Source of the DNA: CAJGBR01 sp045637425
GTDB taxonomy: Bacteria; Bacteroidota; Bacteroidia; Bacteroidales; Rikenellaceae
Reading direction: 5' to 3'
NCBI GenBank assembly: GCA_045637425.1
Contig: JAZTZL010000002.1
Span: 1 to 11,666 of the forward strand
Length of the DNA stretch: 11,666 bases
Positions 1 through 7,611 of the stretch are shown piece after piece. Under the pieces are notes generated by a model. That model saw only the letters and a program-made list of their open reading frames with translations. It had not been told where the DNA came from and did no database searches. Both the position numbers and the translations under genes were made by a program. Every line of letters starts with the position of its first letter. Position 1 is the stretch's first letter.

Positions 1-1346
1 ACTGCACCTTCCAACTCGAAACCGAAACCACGAGCCTTTTCGATAGCTTGTCTCAGTGCATCTACGCGAGATGTCTGACCGATGCCGCTTGCCAACAAGC
101 AACCACCTTTTGCCAATACGATTGCGTTAGATTTTGATTGCTTAACGATTTTTGTAGCAAACACCAAATCTTGCAACTGCTCTTGAGTAGGAGCGACTGT
201 TGTCTTGCACTCAGCAACACTATCCTGTCCACCAACTTTAAGGTCACGATCCTGAACTGCCACGCCATTGAGCAACGATTTGAACTGCATCTTCGGCAAT
301 TCGATATCCTTGCGACGCAAAACGATTCTGTTCTTCTTTGAGAAAAGGATTTCGAGCGCTGCCTCTTCATATTCCGGAGCAATCAGCACTTCGAAGAAAA
401 GTTTATTGATTTCTTCTGCAGTAGCCTTGTCAATTGCGCGGTTAGCAATCAACACACCACCAAATGCTGAAACAGGATCACAAGCCAATGCATCAACCCA
501 CGCAGTGTAAATATCAGCGCGAGTTGCTACACCGCAAGCGTTCATATGTTTCAGGATTGCGAACGTAGGTTCAGTGAATTCGTCAATCAGATTCACTGCC
601 GCATCGATGTCGCCCAAGTTATTGTATGAAATCTCCTTACCATTGAGTTTATCGAACATCTGGTCGAGGTCGCCATAGAATGCTGCACTTTGGTGAGGAT
701 TTTCACCATAACGCAACGACATTGACGATTGAATGCTCTGTTTGAATGCCGGGATTTGTTCAACTTGGTTGAAGTAGTTGAAGATTGCAGTATCATAGTG
801 TGATGACACGTTGAATGCCTTAGCTGCGAAACGACGACGTTGTTCGATTGTTGTCTGCGCACCTTGAGCGTTCAACACGTCCAAAAGGTCAGCATACTCA
901 GCTTGAGAAGGAACAATCACGACATCTTTGAAGTTCTTTGCTGCAGCACGAATCAAGGATATACCGCCGATATCGATTTTTTCGATAATGTCAGCCTCTG
1001 GAGCTCCAGAAGCTACAGTTTGTTCGAACGGGTAGAGGTCTACAATCACGAGGTCGATTTCGGGAATTTCATAGTGTTCCATCTGCACGAGGTCATCTTG
1101 CAATTCGCGACGACCCAAAATGCCACCAAATACTTTCGGGTGGAGAGTTTTTACGCGTCCGCCAAGAATTGAAGGATAACCTGTGAGCGATTCGACTGCA
1201 ATCGCATCAAGGCCCAAACCTTTGATAAATTCGAGTGTTCCGCCTGTAGAATACATTGTTACTCCTTCGGCAGCTAATTTAGTTACAATTTCATCAAGTC
1301 TGTCTTTGTAATAGACTGATATTAAAGCGCTTTTAATCTTTTTCAC
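1..1346 (-). CDS. purH: Bifunctional AICAR formyltransferase / IMP cyclohydrolase (5' part, truncated by the window edge)
   Basis: Catalyses the last two steps of de novo purine synthesis in the cytoplasm: formylation of AICAR with 10-formyl-tetrahydrofolate, then ring closure to IMP. About 448 codons are present; family members are near 510 residues, so roughly the last 60 lie left of the window. The N-terminal MGS-like cyclohydrolase domain shows STGGT (residues 33-37) and GGRVKTLHP (62-70, with the conserved Lys66). The transformylase domain shows KHMNACG (266-272, the catalytic Lys-His pair) and DPVSAFGG (290-297). The start is a GTG at 1344-1346 giving V/M-KKIKSALISVYYKD; no in-frame ATG lies nearby upstream and the family begins at this point. 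It is transcribed divergently from gpsA across a 126 nt gap and has a TAnnTTTG box about 40 nt upstream of the start. The reading frame is uninterrupted. Identity is very secure. Confidence 0.97.
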   Translation of the reverse strand, partial: MKKIKSALISVYYKDRLDEIVTKLAAEGVTMYSTGGTLEFIKGLGLDAIAVESLTGYPSILGGRVKTLHPKVFGGILGRRELQDDLVQMEHYEIPEIDLVIVDLYPFEQTVASGAPEADIIEKIDIGGISLIRAAAKNFKDVVIVPSQAEYADLLDVLNAQGAQTTIEQRRRFAAKAFNVSSHYDTAIFNYFNQVEQIPAFKQSIQSSMSLRYGENPHQSAAFYGDLDQMFDKLNGKEISYNNLGDIDAAVNLIDEFTEPTFAILKHMNACGVATRADIYTAWVDALACDPVSAFGGVLIANRAIDKATAEEINKLFFEVLIAPEYEEAALEILFSKKNRIVLRRKDIELPKMQFKSLLNGVAVQDRDLKVGGQDSVAECKTTVAPTQEQLQDLVFATKIVKQSKSNAIVLAKGGCLLASGIGQTSRVDALRQAIEKARGFGFELEGA

Positions 1347-1384
1347 GGTATATTGTGTTTTATTATTATTCGGTATTCAATCTA

Positions 1385-1392
1385 CAAATGTA
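1385..1392 (-). promoter_or_regulatory. Candidate -7 box of the purH promoter
   Basis: On the minus strand this reads TACATTTG, a perfect match to the Bacteroidota -7 element TAnnTTTG. It lies 38 nt upstream of the purH GTG, which would give a leader of about 30 nt. No good TTTG -33 box is found at 19-21 nt spacing (the best is AGTG), so the call rests on the -7 box alone. Confidence 0.5.
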
Positions 1393-1421
1393 CAAATTTT
1401 AAAGTAATTTTTCACTAATTT

Positions 1422-1453
1422 TATGGCAATTTACTCGATATTTTATAATTTTA
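1422..1453 (+). promoter_or_regulatory. Weak candidate promoter for gpsA-pgi
   Basis: TATG (1422-1425), a 20 nt gap, then TAATTTTA (1446-1453): each box is one base off the TTTG / TAnnTTTG consensus, but the spacing is right. The -7 box is 20 nt from the gpsA ATG, so the leader would be very short. It lies back to back with the purH promoter. Confidence 0.3.
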
Positions 1454-1472
1454 CGTGATTTTTTATCTAACA

Positions 1473-2492
1473 ATGCAGACGATAATGAGTTTAAATATAC
1501 AAGAATCGACCTCTATAGCAGTCATTGGATATGGCAGTTGGGCTACCGCTTTGGTGAAAATTTTGCTGGAAAACAACCACAATGTCGGCTGGTTTATCCG
1601 CAAGCCGGAAGTAATAGAATACATCAAAGAAAACGGCACAAATCCGAGATATTTGAGAGATGTTCATTTCGATTGCACAAAGCTAACAATGTCTGACGAC
1701 TTGAACTACATCGTAGCAAATTATGACATTTTGTTGATGGCGACACCATCGGCATTCTTGAAGAGTATGCTCGAAGTGCTGACCGTACCGCTGAACAACA
1801 AATTTATCATATCGGCTATTAAAGGCATTGTTCCCGACGAGTACATCACCGTAGCCGAATACTTCAATCAGCACTACTCTATTCCATTTGACCAGATTGG
1901 CATCATCACAGGTCCGAGCCACGCCGAAGAGGTAGCCCTCGAAAGACTTTCATACCTCACAATGGTGTGCAAAGACATTAAGACTGCAGAGGTGTTGTCG
2001 AAAAAATTTGCGTGCGACTATATCCGCGTATGCACCTCGACAGATATATACGGTGTTGAATACGCAGCCATATTGAAAAATATCTACGCCATTGCGGTGG
2101 GTATTGCAGTAGGTATCGGTTATGGCGATAACTTTATCTCGGTGCTGATTGCAAACGGAGCAATCGAAACACAACGCTTTTTGGACAATACATACCCAAG
2201 CCCGAGATGCACAAGTTCATCACCATATTTGGGTGACCTGCTGGTTACTACCTATTCTCAATTCAGCCGAAACAGGACTTTCGGTATGATGTTGGGTAAA
2301 GGCTACTCGGTAAAGAGCGCTCAGATGGAGATGAGTATGATTGCCGAAGGGTATTACTCGGCATACTGCATCAGACAGGTCAATAAGCGTTTCGGTGTAG
2401 ATATGCCTATCGCCGAAGCTGTATATTCGATTCTGTACGATGATGCGGCTGCAGTCGAAACGATAAACAAACTTACTGACAAATTGATTTAA
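1473..2492 (+). CDS. gpsA: NAD(P)-dependent glycerol-3-phosphate dehydrogenase
   Basis: Reduces dihydroxyacetone phosphate to sn-glycerol-3-phosphate, the backbone for phospholipids; cytoplasmic. 339 residues from the ATG at 1473, normal for the family. The N-terminal Rossmann fold has GYGSWATA (residues 19-26), in which the third glycine of the GxGxxG fingerprint is Ala; from memory this is common in Bacteroidota homologues. Also seen are GPSHAEEVA (147-155), the catalytic Lys202 in AILKNIYAIAVG, and the substrate-loop motif SRNRTFG (265-271) preceded by YLGDLLVT. The frame extends to a GTG at 1455 and there is another ATG at 1485. I chose 1473 because it follows an A-rich ctaaca leader of the usual kind. 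The next gene, pgi, begins 61 nt after the stop with no good promoter between them, so the two are probably cotranscribed. Confidence 0.95.
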   Translation: MQTIMSLNIQESTSIAVIGYGSWATALVKILLENNHNVGWFIRKPEVIEYIKENGTNPRYLRDVHFDCTKLTMSDDLNYIVANYDILLMATPSAFLKSMLEVLTVPLNNKFIISAIKGIVPDEYITVAEYFNQHYSIPFDQIGIITGPSHAEEVALERLSYLTMVCKDIKTAEVLSKKFACDYIRVCTSTDIYGVEYAAILKNIYAIAVGIAVGIGYGDNFISVLIANGAIETQRFLDNTYPSPRCTSSSPYLGDLLVTTYSQFSRNRTFGMMLGKGYSVKSAQMEMSMIAEGYYSAYCIRQVNKRFGVDMPIAEAVYSILYDDAAAVETINKLTDKLI

Positions 2493-2553
2493 GAAATATA
2501 TATTTTCGGAATGATTCTTGATAAACAAGTCTCGAAAAAAGATTACACCCATT

Positions 2554-3846
2554 ATGCAAAAACTTTCAATAGAAACAAAAAACATCTTCCAGACCGTATC
2601 ACCTGAGCAATTCGAAACTACACTGAACGAATTGGTCGTGTGTAACCGTATGCTCGAAACTGCTGATGGCGAAGGTAGGGATATGTTGGGTTGGGTTGAT
2701 TTGCCCGAGACTACAAACGAGAATCTACTGAATCAAATCAACCAGATGGCCGAGGAGATAAACTCGATTGCCGACATTATCATTGTAATCGGTATCGGGG
2801 GCAGTTATCTGGGAGCTCGTGCATTGATTGATGCGCTGAGCGAACGATTCTCGTACCTCAAACCCGAAAATAAAAAACAAATCGTATTTGCGGGTCAGAA
2901 CATCAGCGAAGATTATATTTCAGAGTTGATTGAGGCTACACGAGGACGCGACATAGCGCTTATTGCAGTATCCAAGTCGGGTAACACGCTCGAGCCGATG
3001 CTGACATTCAGGATACTGCGCGAGGAAATGCAGCGTCGCTACGGAGCCGATGCAAAGAACCGAATTTTCGTACTGACTGACGACAATAAAGGAAGTCTGA
3101 GAGATATCGTAAACAAGGAAGGATACGCAGCACTCGGGGTGCCGAGCAACGTGGGCGGAAGATATTCTGTACTCACTTCGGTCGGATTGCTACCAGCGGC
3201 AGTCGCGGGCATAGACATTGCTCAGCTGATTGAGGGTGCTCGAGATATGCGACTGCGCTGTCTGAGCGCGATGAACCCATCGGACAACCCTGCACTGCAA
3301 TATGCCGCAGCGCGAAGTGCACTATACCGAGCAGGTAAACAAATCGAGATTTTAGCGTGCTATGAACCCTATCTCGAGATGGTGTGCGGCTGGTGGAAAC
3401 AACTCTTCGGCGAGAGCGAAGGCAAACAAGGTAAGGGTCTCTACCCCTCGACGGTGAGCTACCCGGCAGACCTGCACGCAATCGGACAATATATCCAGGA
3501 CGGGCCGCGAATGATGATTGAGACTGCCATAAAGGTACACGAATCAAGGTCTAAAATCGAGATTCAGCCAGAGCCGGAAGACCTCGACCGACTGAACTAC
3601 CTTGCCAACAAGCGACTCGGCAACATCAGCCACAAACTTTTCGAGGCGGTATCCATTGCCCACACAAAAGGCGGTGTACCCAATATCGCCATCGAGCTGC
3701 CAAGATTGGACGCACATAGTTTAGGCGAGTTAATCTACTTTATGGAGCGTGCGTGCGGAATCAGCGCATACGGACTCAAAGTCAATCCATTCGACCAGCC
3801 CGGAGTCGATGTCTACAAAAAAGCTGCAGATACACTATTGAGATAA
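2554..3846 (+). CDS. pgi: Glucose-6-phosphate isomerase
   Basis: Interconverts glucose-6-phosphate and fructose-6-phosphate in glycolysis and gluconeogenesis. 430 residues from the ATG at 2554, close to the short bacterial form of about 445. Visible motifs are GIGGSYLGAR (80-89), the phosphate-binding SKSGNT (140-145), VGGRYS (200-205, signature 1), the catalytic Glu287 in GESEGK, His308 in LHAIGQ, and the C-terminal signature FDQPGVDVYK with Lys422. All expected catalytic residues are present. A TTG start at 2518 would add 12 residues (INKSRKKITPI...), but these do not resemble the family N-terminus, so 2554 is preferred. The gene closes the gpsA-pgi unit, with a strong terminator 20 nt after its stop. 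Identity is secure; only the exact start is uncertain. Confidence 0.96.
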   Translation: MQKLSIETKNIFQTVSPEQFETTLNELVVCNRMLETADGEGRDMLGWVDLPETTNENLLNQINQMAEEINSIADIIIVIGIGGSYLGARALIDALSERFSYLKPENKKQIVFAGQNISEDYISELIEATRGRDIALIAVSKSGNTLEPMLTFRILREEMQRRYGADAKNRIFVLTDDNKGSLRDIVNKEGYAALGVPSNVGGRYSVLTSVGLLPAAVAGIDIAQLIEGARDMRLRCLSAMNPSDNPALQYAAARSALYRAGKQIEILACYEPYLEMVCGWWKQLFGESEGKQGKGLYPSTVSYPADLHAIGQYIQDGPRMMIETAIKVHESRSKIEIQPEPEDLDRLNYLANKRLGNISHKLFEAVSIAHTKGGVPNIAIELPRLDAHSLGELIYFMERACGISAYGLKVNPFDQPGVDVYKKAADTLLR

Positions 3847-3865
3847 TTTTTCAGCATTATACACC

Positions 3866-3895
3866 AGCCCGCCCTCACTCGGCGGGCTTTTTTTT
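3866..3895 (+). terminator. Rho-independent terminator of gpsA-pgi
   Basis: An 8 bp GC-rich stem, AGCCCGCC (3866-3873) with GGCGGGCT (3881-3888), a 7 nt loop and an eight-T run at 3888-3895. It starts 20 nt after the pgi stop. Confidence 0.93.
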
Positions 3896-3941
3896 CATTA
3901 GTTTGCTGGGAATATTTTTTTTCATTAGTTTGCGGAGATAT
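3888..3941. repeat. Two-copy 27 bp tandem repeat starting in the terminator tail
   Basis: Eight Ts plus CATTAGTTTGC (19 bp) occur identically at 3888-3906 and 3915-3933, a period of 27 bp; the remaining 8 bp of each unit have diverged. The first copy supplies the T-tract of the pgi terminator, so the tail has been duplicated without the hairpin. Confidence 0.8.
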
Positions 3942-4015
3942 TTATTTTCACAATCCCACTCACAACGCATTGTAGCGCAGATTCGAAAAATTTTTATAAA
4001 ATTTATTGCTAAAAA

Positions 4016-4047
4016 TTTGGAAATTAGTCTATTTAGTATTACATTTG
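4016..4047 (+). promoter_or_regulatory. Promoter of the two-gene secreted-protein unit
   Basis: TTTG (4016-4019), exactly 20 nt, then TACATTTG (4040-4047): both boxes match the Bacteroidota consensus fully. The expected start of transcription near 4052 leaves a leader of about 24 nt before the ATG at 4076. Confidence 0.75.
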
Positions 4048-4075
4048 AAATGTTAATTTCTAAAAACATAAAATT

Positions 4076-4438
4076 ATGAAACGAAAAATTTTCTCGGTTC
4101 TGTTGAGCCTTGTTGCAGGAGTCGTATTCGCAACGCAATTGTCACCCACAGTTATTGTTAGTCCATCTGCGATGATTGTTGAACCAGGTATTAGTTTTGA
4201 TATTACAGCTGTATACACTAATACTGCGAGGGTTTTTGTCGTAATGGAGGAAGGGGGAATTCGAGGGGATTTTGAGTTCTTGATTGATGAATCGACAAAA
4301 AATCTGCCGTCAGAAAGTATGCTTATAATTCGAGGAACAATTGATCAGGCAAATACTTTAAGAACCTATACTTGTATTGTTGAAAGTGAGGATGGTTTGC
4401 AGAGAGCTGAGGCCTTGTGTATTTGTATTACTCTCTAA
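4076..4438 (+). CDS. Small secreted protein of unknown function, possibly Ig-like
   Basis: I do not recognise this 120-residue protein. It starts with a clear Sec signal peptide (MKRK, then a hydrophobic stretch to residue 18) with a likely cut after Ala19 (V-F-A). There is no lipobox, so the mature product of about 101 residues should be periplasmic or released. The rest looks all-beta: alternating hydrophobic strands, a PSAMIVEPG turn (30-38), and a YTC motif at 98-100 followed by ESEDG, resembling the F strand of immunoglobulin-like folds. Three cysteines (100, 115, 117) are clustered near the C-terminus and could form a disulfide after export. Its promoter lies about 30 nt upstream, and the next gene begins 12 nt after the stop, so the two should be cotranscribed. 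By eye the DNA is richer in A/T at third positions than pgi. The coding call is good; the fold is an inference. Confidence 0.8.
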   Translation: MKRKIFSVLLSLVAGVVFATQLSPTVIVSPSAMIVEPGISFDITAVYTNTARVFVVMEEGGIRGDFEFLIDESTKNLPSESMLIIRGTIDQANTLRTYTCIVESEDGLQRAEALCICITL

Positions 4439-4450
4439 TGTGATGATGTA

Positions 4451-5029
4451 ATGAAAATGAAATTAATGTGTCTGTTATTGATGCTATGTGCGTCTCAGAT
4501 GTCAATTGCACAAACGGTCAATTCGTTAGGGTTTAAGTCGGAATCGGAATATAGACAAAAGACTTTTGATGAGGTTGCAAGCCTATTTAAGGAACGGCTA
4601 AAATCATCTAATCCTACGAAATGGATGGCGTATGCAGAACGTCGATTTATTCAGAAAGGTGATTCGACAAGAATAAAATATGTATTTGATCCAGGTGTTA
4701 TTAAAAAAATAGAGATTGTAAATGGGCCATCTGCTACAATTGAAAATTTGAAAAAGGGTGAGTGGGTTCTTGTTGTAAAGCCCGAAAAATCAACAATGTA
4801 TCAAGCAGAATTTTATTATTATGAACACCGAGTGGGGCGTGTTACGTCATTGCCATCGCGTATTGAGATTTTAGTTTTAGAGCCTGATAAATATAAAGAG
4901 GTTGAGGCCAAAGCTAAAGAGTTCTATGAGAAAAATGAAAATGGGAAAGGACTCAGTGATTATCTAAGGAAAATCGACCCTGAATTCCAGAAAAGAATTG
5001 CGTTGCCAATATATAACGGTACTTTCTAA
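4451..5029 (+). CDS. Secreted protein of unknown function with a possible Ig-like core
   Basis: A 192-residue protein I do not recognise. A signal peptide covers residues 1-20 with a likely cut at S-I-A before Gln21; Cys13 is preceded by Leu, so this is not a lipobox. Three parts can be seen. Residues 30-65 are charged and probably helical. Residues 75-145 are beta-rich, with a PEKSTMYQAEFYYY stretch and a closing SRIEILVLEP, like the T-x-Y-x-A strand of bacterial Ig-like domains. Residues 146-185 are a highly charged Lys/Glu helix. Its beta-rich part loosely resembles that of the preceding gene (Tyr strand, G-R/L turn, final I-x-I strand), so the two may be distant relatives. It starts 12 nt after its neighbour and ends just before a strong terminator, which makes a closed two-gene unit. 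A second in-frame ATG at 4457 would shorten it by two residues. Confidence 0.8.
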   Translation: MKMKLMCLLLMLCASQMSIAQTVNSLGFKSESEYRQKTFDEVASLFKERLKSSNPTKWMAYAERRFIQKGDSTRIKYVFDPGVIKKIEIVNGPSATIENLKKGEWVLVVKPEKSTMYQAEFYYYEHRVGRVTSLPSRIEILVLEPDKYKEVEAKAKEFYEKNENGKGLSDYLRKIDPEFQKRIALPIYNGTF

Positions 5030-5047
5030 CAAAATAAATATACAGAC

Positions 5048-5085
5048 ACCGCCCGACTCGTGAGTGAGCCGGGCGGTATTATTTT
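5048..5085 (+). terminator. Terminator of the two-gene secreted-protein unit
   Basis: ACCGCCCG (5048-5055) pairs with CGGGCGGT (5070-5077); after one mismatch CTC (5057-5059) pairs with GAG (5066-5068). A T-rich stretch (attatttta) follows. The hairpin begins 19 nt after the stop of the upstream gene. Confidence 0.88.
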
Positions 5086-5092
5086 ATGCTGA

Positions 5093-5155
5093 CCACAAAA
5101 AATTACGCATAAATGCTGATTGTATGGTCGTTGGGGAATGTGTAATTTTGCGTGG
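5093..5155. repeat. Imperfect 17 bp inverted repeat over the porin promoter
   Basis: Arms 5093-5109 and 5139-5155 are complementary at 14 of 17 positions, with a 29 nt spacer. The right arm covers the whole -7 box of the porin promoter (5143-5150). It could be a regulator binding site, or chance in AT-rich DNA. Confidence 0.4.
5119..5150 (+). promoter_or_regulatory. Promoter of the porin-transporter unit
   Basis: ATTG (5119-5122, one base off TTTG), a 20 nt gap, then TAATTTTG (5143-5150), a full match to TAnnTTTG. The -7 box is 21 nt from the ATG, so the leader should be only about 15 nt. Confidence 0.6.
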
Positions 5156-5171
5156 ATAAATTTTATTGTGA

Positions 5172-6203
5172 ATGAAGAAATTAATACTACTAACTTGTGG
5201 TTTGCTGGCAAGTGCGGCAACCTACGCACAAACAAATGAAAATATTGAAAATCTGCTGAAAAAATTGCCCAAAATCAGCGGCTATGTACAAATCGGCTAT
5301 CAGTGGAGCGACAACGTTGCCAATGACGAATCAACATTCAACATTCGTCGTGCCCGAGTTGCTATCAGTGGTGAACTGATGCCTAAATTTGCCGACTACA
5401 AAGTGCAGGCAGAATTGTCTGGATCTCCAAAATTGCTCGACGCCTATGTCAGATTCACTCCCTACAAATCGCTGAACGTACAAGTAGGACAATACAAAGT
5501 GCCATTCACTATCGAAAACGTAGACTACTCCCCCACCCGCGTCGAAACTATCGAATACCCAATGGCTCTGGAAAGATTGTTGGGTTCTAACGAAAAAATC
5601 AACGGCACTGCAATTAAATCATCAGGTCGCGATTTAGGTGCATCGCTCTATGGCAGCTTCCTTGAAAAAGATGGCTACTCAGTCATCAGCTACCAAGTGG
5701 GCGTATTCAACGGAATAGGCATCAACGCGAAAGATAACAACTCGGCTAAAGATTTTGCTGGGCGAATCAACATCAGACCTATCAAAGAACTTACAATTTC
5801 AGGTTCATTCTTAGAGGGTGAATGGGGCGAAACATTCACTACGCGCAGACGCTACGCATTTGGAGCCGCTTACGAAAACCCGCAGGGTGCAATTCTGCGC
5901 AGTGAATATCTCTACGGCAAAACCGACGACGTTGAATGCGACGGAGTATATGTATTGATGGGGTATAATGTTACAAGCAAATTCTCGACTATTGTTCGTT
6001 ATGACACATTCAACGAAAATAAAGATGTAGAAGATGTAGCTCAAACAAATTACCTCGTTGGTGTGAACTACAAAATGAACAAAAATGTTCGTTTGCAGGT
6101 GAACTACACACTCCAAAATTACGAACAGAATCACTCAACAGCATTATCGCAAAATCATCGTAAATTCTCATTGGTGCAGATGCTGCTCACAGGCTCATTC
6201 TAA
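5172..6203 (+). CDS. Outer-membrane porin of the phosphate-selective porin O/P family
   Basis: A 343-residue beta-barrel channel predicted in the outer membrane. A signal peptide spans residues 1-19 with a T-Y-A cut before Gln20. A short helical stretch (22-32) follows, then the typical first strands GYVQIGYQW (37-45) and FNIRRARVAISG (56-67). Further family landmarks are VGQYKVPFTIE (105-115) and SGRDLGASLYG (151-161), then amphipathic strands to the end. The last residue is Phe, the usual C-terminal signal for barrel insertion. This pattern matches the porin O/P family (OprO/OprP-like), whose best-studied members pass phosphate or polyphosphate. Many Bacteroidota members have unknown selectivity, so anion preference is only suggested. 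The transporter gene follows after 30 nt with no clear promoter between them. Family call is strong; substrate unknown. Confidence 0.88.
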   Translation: MKKLILLTCGLLASAATYAQTNENIENLLKKLPKISGYVQIGYQWSDNVANDESTFNIRRARVAISGELMPKFADYKVQAELSGSPKLLDAYVRFTPYKSLNVQVGQYKVPFTIENVDYSPTRVETIEYPMALERLLGSNEKINGTAIKSSGRDLGASLYGSFLEKDGYSVISYQVGVFNGIGINAKDNNSAKDFAGRINIRPIKELTISGSFLEGEWGETFTTRRRYAFGAAYENPQGAILRSEYLYGKTDDVECDGVYVLMGYNVTSKFSTIVRYDTFNENKDVEDVAQTNYLVGVNYKMNKNVRLQVNYTLQNYEQNHSTALSQNHRKFSLVQMLLTGSF

Positions 6204-6233
6204 CAAACTGACAAACTATTATTTCACATAACA

Positions 6234-7538
6234 ATGAAAAAATATCTAGAAAAATTCTTAGTAGAGGACTGGGTAGTTACATTCATCTCAGTACCGCTAT
6301 TGATACTCGCAGGTTTTGCATACTACCTGCCAACCATAACTATCCCATCTGAACTGCACAGCCTATCGGCGTGGGGAAATATGGCAGCATTATTCATCAT
6401 TGCATTGGTCACATTATTCGCCGGCAACAAAATGCTTAGCCGCCCGATGAAAGGATTGTTGCTGTCGTTTATCGTGGTATTCTTCATTGCCGCATTGGCT
6501 CTATGGATAGCAAAAATCCCCGTAGTAAAATACTATGGATTTGAGGCTGTATTCTTTTCTGTCATCTTCGGGCTTATTATCCGCAACTGCTTCGGTATCC
6601 CCGAATGGCTCAAGCCTGCTATTCAAGGCGAGTACTTCATCAAAATTGGCGTAGTATGCCTCGGTGCTACCATTCTGTTCCGCGACGTAATGAAATCAGG
6701 AAGTATGGGCTTGCTGCAGGCTATTCTCGTTGTAGCAATCGTGTGGTTCTTCGCCTACTTCATTTCACGCCGTCTGGGCGTGGAACGAGCTACGGCAATG
6801 ACGCTCTCCTCTGGGGTATCAATCTGTGGTGTATCGGCGTGTATCACCGCTGCCCGTGTTGCACACACAAGCGATAAAAACCTATCTTATGTAGTATCAG
6901 TAGTACTGATTGTAGTAGTACCGATGATTTACCTTATGCCGTGGTTGGCTGAGCAAATTGTACCGCTGCTGACTTCAGACCCAATACTGCAACAAAAAAT
7001 CGCAGGTGCGTGGATTGGCGGCACAATCGACACAACGAGCGGTGTAGCTGCATCATCTGAAATGGCATTCGCTGAAATAAGCGACTTATCAAACAAGACT
7101 GCAGTAATTGTCAAAGCTACTCAGAACGTACTCATCGGTTTTGTAGCATTTTTCATAGCACTATTCCTTTCGACAAAGGGCGAGAATGGCCAATCACAAA
7201 GACCATCATTGGGTATAGTTTGGGAGAAATTCCCGAAATTCATACTCGGATTTGTAGGTGCATCATTGGTATTCAGTCTGCTGCAATCTGGCAACATCTT
7301 CCCTGATGCGAGCAGTTCGAAACTCGTAGAAACAAGTCTTGCAAAGACTCTTTCTCAATTATTCTTCTCATTGGCATTCGTGTGCATTGGTTTGGATACT
7401 AAGCTCAAAGATATCGTATCCAAAGAGAACCGCAAGACCTTGATTGCCTTCTTGAGCGCACAGACATTCAACATCGTGGTTACGTTAATCCTGGCTTACT
7501 TATTCTTCGGCGTAATAGGTCCAAAATTTAATCTGTAA
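6234..7538 (+). CDS. YeiH/UPF0324-family inner-membrane protein, putative sulfate exporter
   Basis: A 434-residue polytopic inner-membrane protein with about eleven hydrophobic segments (roughly 14-31, 46-63, 74-93, 103-117, 136-150, 159-178, 217-236, 296-313, 335-353, 374-388, 403-427). Recognisable family blocks are KIGVVCLGATIL (137-148), the Cys-containing GVSICGVSAC (194-203) and GAWIGGTIDTTSGVAASS (258-275), which belong to the conserved hypothetical 698 / YeiH family. Databases label these putative sulfate exporters, but direct transport evidence is thin. It is somewhat longer than the E. coli form (about 350 residues), with an N-terminal extension and a polar loop at 314-326. It lies 30 nt after the porin, which suggests one transcript and a route for the same solute across both membranes. 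A terminator follows 23 nt after the stop. Family certain, substrate not. Confidence 0.88.
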   Translation: MKKYLEKFLVEDWVVTFISVPLLILAGFAYYLPTITIPSELHSLSAWGNMAALFIIALVTLFAGNKMLSRPMKGLLLSFIVVFFIAALALWIAKIPVVKYYGFEAVFFSVIFGLIIRNCFGIPEWLKPAIQGEYFIKIGVVCLGATILFRDVMKSGSMGLLQAILVVAIVWFFAYFISRRLGVERATAMTLSSGVSICGVSACITAARVAHTSDKNLSYVVSVVLIVVVPMIYLMPWLAEQIVPLLTSDPILQQKIAGAWIGGTIDTTSGVAASSEMAFAEISDLSNKTAVIVKATQNVLIGFVAFFIALFLSTKGENGQSQRPSLGIVWEKFPKFILGFVGASLVFSLLQSGNIFPDASSSKLVETSLAKTLSQLFFSLAFVCIGLDTKLKDIVSKENRKTLIAFLSAQTFNIVVTLILAYLFFGVIGPKFNL

Positions 7539-7561
7539 CCCAACAAAAAAATCCTGAAGCC

Positions 7562-7597
7562 AAAACAGCCCGACATTGAGTCGGGCTGTTTTATTTT
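7562..7597. terminator. Bidirectional terminator between convergent genes
   Basis: A perfect 13 bp stem (7562-7574 with 7580-7592) around a 5 nt loop (attga), with an A-run on the left and Ts on the right. It serves the transporter on the plus strand, and the lipoprotein gene ending at 7612 on the minus strand. Confidence 0.92.
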
Positions 7598-7611
7598 AGT
7601 GTTAATCTCGA

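Noticed and set aside
840..1172. Plus-strand open frame of 110 codons inside purH
   Set aside because: It lies antisense to strongly conserved purH coding sequence; its translation has no signal peptide or motif and no promoter or start context.
2518..2553. TTG start that would lengthen pgi by 12 residues
   Set aside because: The extra residues do not resemble known isomerase N-termini, and the ATG at 2554 fits the family start better.
3173..3547. Minus-strand open frame of 124 codons inside pgi
   Set aside because: A shadow of the pgi frame in a GC-richer stretch; the Arg/Ser-rich translation shows no family features.
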